NCBI GenBank assembly: GCA_019322475.1
Contig: JAHWIN010000048.1
Coordinates: 1-14,098 of the forward strand
DNA: 14,098 nucleotides
Direction of reading: 5' to 3'
From: Candidatus Woesearchaeota archaeon
GTDB taxonomy: Archaea > Nanobdellota > Nanobdellia > Woesearchaeales > JACPBV01
Shown: one piece after another, positions 12,660-14,098 of the stretch
Layout of the letters: each line of letters starts with the position of its first letter
Numbering within the stretch: the first letter of the stretch is position 1
The notes under the pieces: model-generated
Seen by the model: the letters and a program-made list of their open reading frames with translations, nothing else
What the model was told of the DNA's origin: nothing
The model's database searches: none
Program-made: the position numbers and the translations under genes

Positions 12660-12812
12660 AGCCTCCGGCGGAAGTTGCATCCGCGACCTCCACCTCTTTG
12701 AACCCTAAACGAACATATGCAGCTGTTAAGCTTAGCTCTGTTTAGGGGACTAAAAAACACCAATTGTATCTTTCATACCAAGGTGGCGCAATAGCTACTA
12801 TGCTACGGAGGC
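12660..12812 (-). tRNA. tRNA-Thr(GGT) with 80-base intron
   Basis: Acceptor GCCTCCG/CGGAGGC with U73 (typical for archaeal tRNA-Thr), anticodon stem CCACC/GGTGG, anticodon GGT (12779-12777), variable AGGTC, T-stem GCGGA/TCCGC. The intron (12696-12775) follows position 37. Bases 32-35 (TTGG) pair with TCAA near the intron 3' end, giving the bulge-helix-bulge core. Within the intron CCCTAAAC pairs with GTTTAGGG. The T-loop is TGCAACT (G55 instead of U55), and the D-loop has A18-G19 instead of G18-G19, so both partners of the normal 18-55 contact are changed. No CCA is encoded. Confidence 0.9.
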
Positions 12813-12880
12813 ATCATTACCCCTTCCTGAAAGAAAGGGATAGCTATGCTGCTAAAGCATAATTTTAAGGATTTAGGATA

Positions 12881-12894
12881 ATGTTTATAAATAT
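12881..12894 (-). promoter_or_regulatory. Likely promoter of the tRNA-Thr/tRNA-Val transcript
   Basis: ATATTTATAAACAT on the minus strand is the only strong TATA box upstream of tRNA-Thr. It predicts a transcription start near 12860 and a 5' leader of about 50 bases, which contains a small hairpin TATGC/GCATA (12845-12861). Confidence 0.45.
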
Positions 12895-12910
12895 TGCTGA
12901 AAATTCCAGA

Positions 12911-12951
12911 ATAAAAAAATAATATCCTAAAAATACAAATAACCAAAAGAA
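12911..12951 (-). terminator. T-rich region after the Lrp-like gene
   Basis: On the minus strand there are several T-runs, up to 7 bases, within 55 bases of the stop. This is a plausible archaeal terminator that separates the regulator from the tRNA transcript. Confidence 0.35.
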
Positions 12952-12963
12952 AATAGGCCTTAT

Positions 12964-13593
12964 CTAAACGCTGCTCCCTTCTTTTTCATCCTCTTCAGCT
13001 ATATTCGCCTTATCTACAAATATATACTCGTCAGGCCAGTCCTTTTTCATTACCCCTCCCTCCATGTTTAGGAATGGGACATAATTATGGTGCCTCCTTA
13101 AAGTATTTGTTACCCTCATCGTTGTCATCTCCTGTATGCAGTCCTCGCCTAATTTCTCTTTCATATGGGGTATGATCCTGCTGTTGAACTCATCCATCAG
13201 CTTGGATTCTGTCTCTGCATCTAACACGCACATGTATGCCAGATGCCCGTCCTTCTCCCCCAGGTAAGAAAGGCTTATGTAATATGCCCCAAAGACTAGT
13301 GTCTCTTTGTCCTTTTCAACCAGCTCTATAAACTGATCCCTTGTTATCCCGATCTTAAATTTTATGATATAGAGCTGCTTTGCCTTGTATTTGCCGGTTC
13401 CATGCTCTCCTGTATCCAACGAGGTGAAATACTTTAGGTACTTTTCCTTCTCCAGAAGCTTCCTTTTCCTGTTTACTGTCATCACAGGTATCTTTGTGTT
13501 CTTTGCTATCTGATTGTCGCTTATCCGGGCATTCCTTATCAGTTCTTTTACTATCTTCCTTTCTGCTTCATCTAATTCCCGCGTCTTGCCCAT
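12964..13593 (-). CDS. Lrp/AsnC-like transcriptional regulator
   Basis: Residues 6-60 are an AsnC-type HTH: L-D-E-A-E-R-K-I-V-K-E-L-I-R-N-A-R-I-S followed by N-Q-I-A-K-N-T-K-I-P-V-M-T-V-N-R-K-R-K-L-L-E. The rest (~150 residues) is an alpha/beta domain, Y-I-I-K-F-K-I-G-I-T-R and L-A-Y-M-C-V-L-D-A-E-T-E-S-K-L, perhaps a divergent RAM-like sensor, plus an acidic tail. The ATG at 13593 has GAGG 11 bases upstream and a TATA box at 13645-13658, so this transcript has a short leader. It is divergent from the unrecognised gene at 13711, which it may control. The ligand is unknown. Confidence 0.78.
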   Translation of the reverse strand: MGKTRELDEAERKIVKELIRNARISDNQIAKNTKIPVMTVNRKRKLLEKEKYLKYFTSLDTGEHGTGKYKAKQLYIIKFKIGITRDQFIELVEKDKETLVFGAYYISLSYLGEKDGHLAYMCVLDAETESKLMDEFNSRIIPHMKEKLGEDCIQEMTTMRVTNTLRRHHNYVPFLNMEGGVMKKDWPDEYIFVDKANIAEEDEKEGSSV

Positions 13594-13644
13594 CTTAAAT
13601 ATAACCTCAATTATTGGATTAACTAACTTATTATTAAGCTTTTT

Positions 13645-13658
13645 GGTATATTTATAAC
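13645..13658 (-). promoter_or_regulatory. TATA box of the Lrp-like gene
   Basis: GTTATAAATATACC on the minus strand. It predicts a leader of ~30 bases containing the GAGG site (13605-13608). Confidence 0.45.
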
Positions 13659-13670
13659 AAATTTTATGGA

Positions 13671-13683
13671 TAATATATAAATA
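13671..13683 (+). promoter_or_regulatory. TATA box of the right-end gene
   Basis: TAATATATAAATA lies ~30 bases before the ATG at 13711. It faces the Lrp-like gene's box 13 bases away, so a regulator bound between them could act on both genes. Confidence 0.5.
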
Positions 13684-13710
13684 TGTCTATAATTCTCTCT
13701 GAGTTTAAAA

Positions 13711-14098
13711 ATGGAATCTGCCACTGTTGCTAACCCTATTGCTAGTAAAGAGGTTAGTACAAAACCTGAAGAGAGTATAGATCAAATTATTGAGGCATTT
13801 GATGGGTGTCAGGATATCTCATTAAGTAAACAGGTTTTAGAAAATGCTTCGAATTACCAACTTCCTGATTGCAGTAATTATTTCAATTCACAGGGCGTAT
13901 TTGAGCCTACTCAGGAATTCACTAAAATAAAAAATAATAATCTCGCCCTCCTTCTTATCCTGGAGAGGTTGTACCAATTGCCTACTAACACCACTCCTGG
14001 CTTAAAGGAATCGTTTGAAAAACATTTTTTTAATGGTCATTCAAACGGTTCTTCATCTTTTGAGAAGTATTACTCATCAGAAACGCAAAATGATTATA
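13711..14098 (+). CDS. Unrecognised protein, N-terminal part (runs off the window)
   Basis: The frame from the ATG at 13711 stays open for 129 codons to the window edge with no stop. It begins MESATVANPIASKEVS and is rich in Ser, Asn and Gln. There is no signal peptide, membrane span or motif that I recognise. The segment N-N-L-A-L-L-L-I-L-E-R-L-Y (79-91) is a likely helix. Codon use favours T-ending Pro, Ala and Thr codons, and Lys is less common than in neighbouring proteins, so origin by transfer or a different kind of protein is possible. The TATA box spacing supports this start. Confidence 0.65.
   Translation, partial: MESATVANPIASKEVSTKPEESIDQIIEAFDGCQDISLSKQVLENASNYQLPDCSNYFNSQGVFEPTQEFTKIKNNNLALLLILERLYQLPTNTTPGLKESFEKHFFNGHSNGSSSFEKYYSSETQNDY

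Noticed and set aside
12696..12775. The tRNA-Thr intron as another copy of the palindromic family (CCCTAAAC/GTTTAGGG as in element C)
   Set aside because: Only one short stem is shared. The loop is long and no other block aligns, so chance cannot be excluded.

Overview
The window is archaeal. Evidence: two tRNA genes with introns bounded by bulge-helix-bulge motifs, an archaeal-type riboflavin synthase, a DNA-binding CTP-dependent riboflavin kinase (RbkR type), TFS, a DUF460 protein, an UPF0200 kinase, a His-type signal peptidase, a class III (prepilin-like) signal peptide, and many TATA boxes about 25-28 bases before start codons (leaderless transcripts). The low G+C, compact layout, pilin-like protein and Lys-rich coiled-coil protein suggest a DPANN-like lineage such as Woesearchaeota. 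That lineage call is an inference.

Left part (1-3035): two palindromic multi-hairpin elements lie at 1-202. A small winged-helix-like gene follows, then a leftward riboflavin operon: rbkR, ribC, a YfcE-type phosphoesterase, ribH. The phosphoesterase sits between two consecutive riboflavin enzymes. It is a good candidate for the poorly defined phosphatase step of the archaeal pathway.

Middle (3036-9223): rightward DUF460 and patatin-like lipase genes overlap by 4 bases. A short NMD3-like gene converges on them. Then come signal peptidase I, TFS, and a DUF167 gene whose 5' end carries an in-frame 240-bp tandem repeat built from hairpins. A 672-codon Lys/Glu-rich coiled-coil gene with two and a half copies of a ~205-residue module ends this part.

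Right part (9213-14098): an UPF0200/dephospho-CoA-kinase-like gene diverges from a pyrF-LOG-family pair. A leftward three-gene operon of two small membrane proteins and a pilin-like protein follows. Upstream of its promoter is a 144-bp palindromic element flanked by 9-bp direct repeats. Next are a duplicated tRNA 3' end, a tRNA-Thr/tRNA-Val pair (both spliced), an Lrp-like regulator, and an unrecognised gene that runs off the right edge.

The most interesting signal is a family of palindromic elements at three sites: 1-202, 6575-6814 and 12253-12396. Copies share sequence and show paired compensatory changes in one hairpin. One copy looks freshly inserted (direct repeats). Another has been absorbed in frame into a conserved protein. 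This resembles the Rickettsia palindromic elements (RPEs) but is here in an archaeon.
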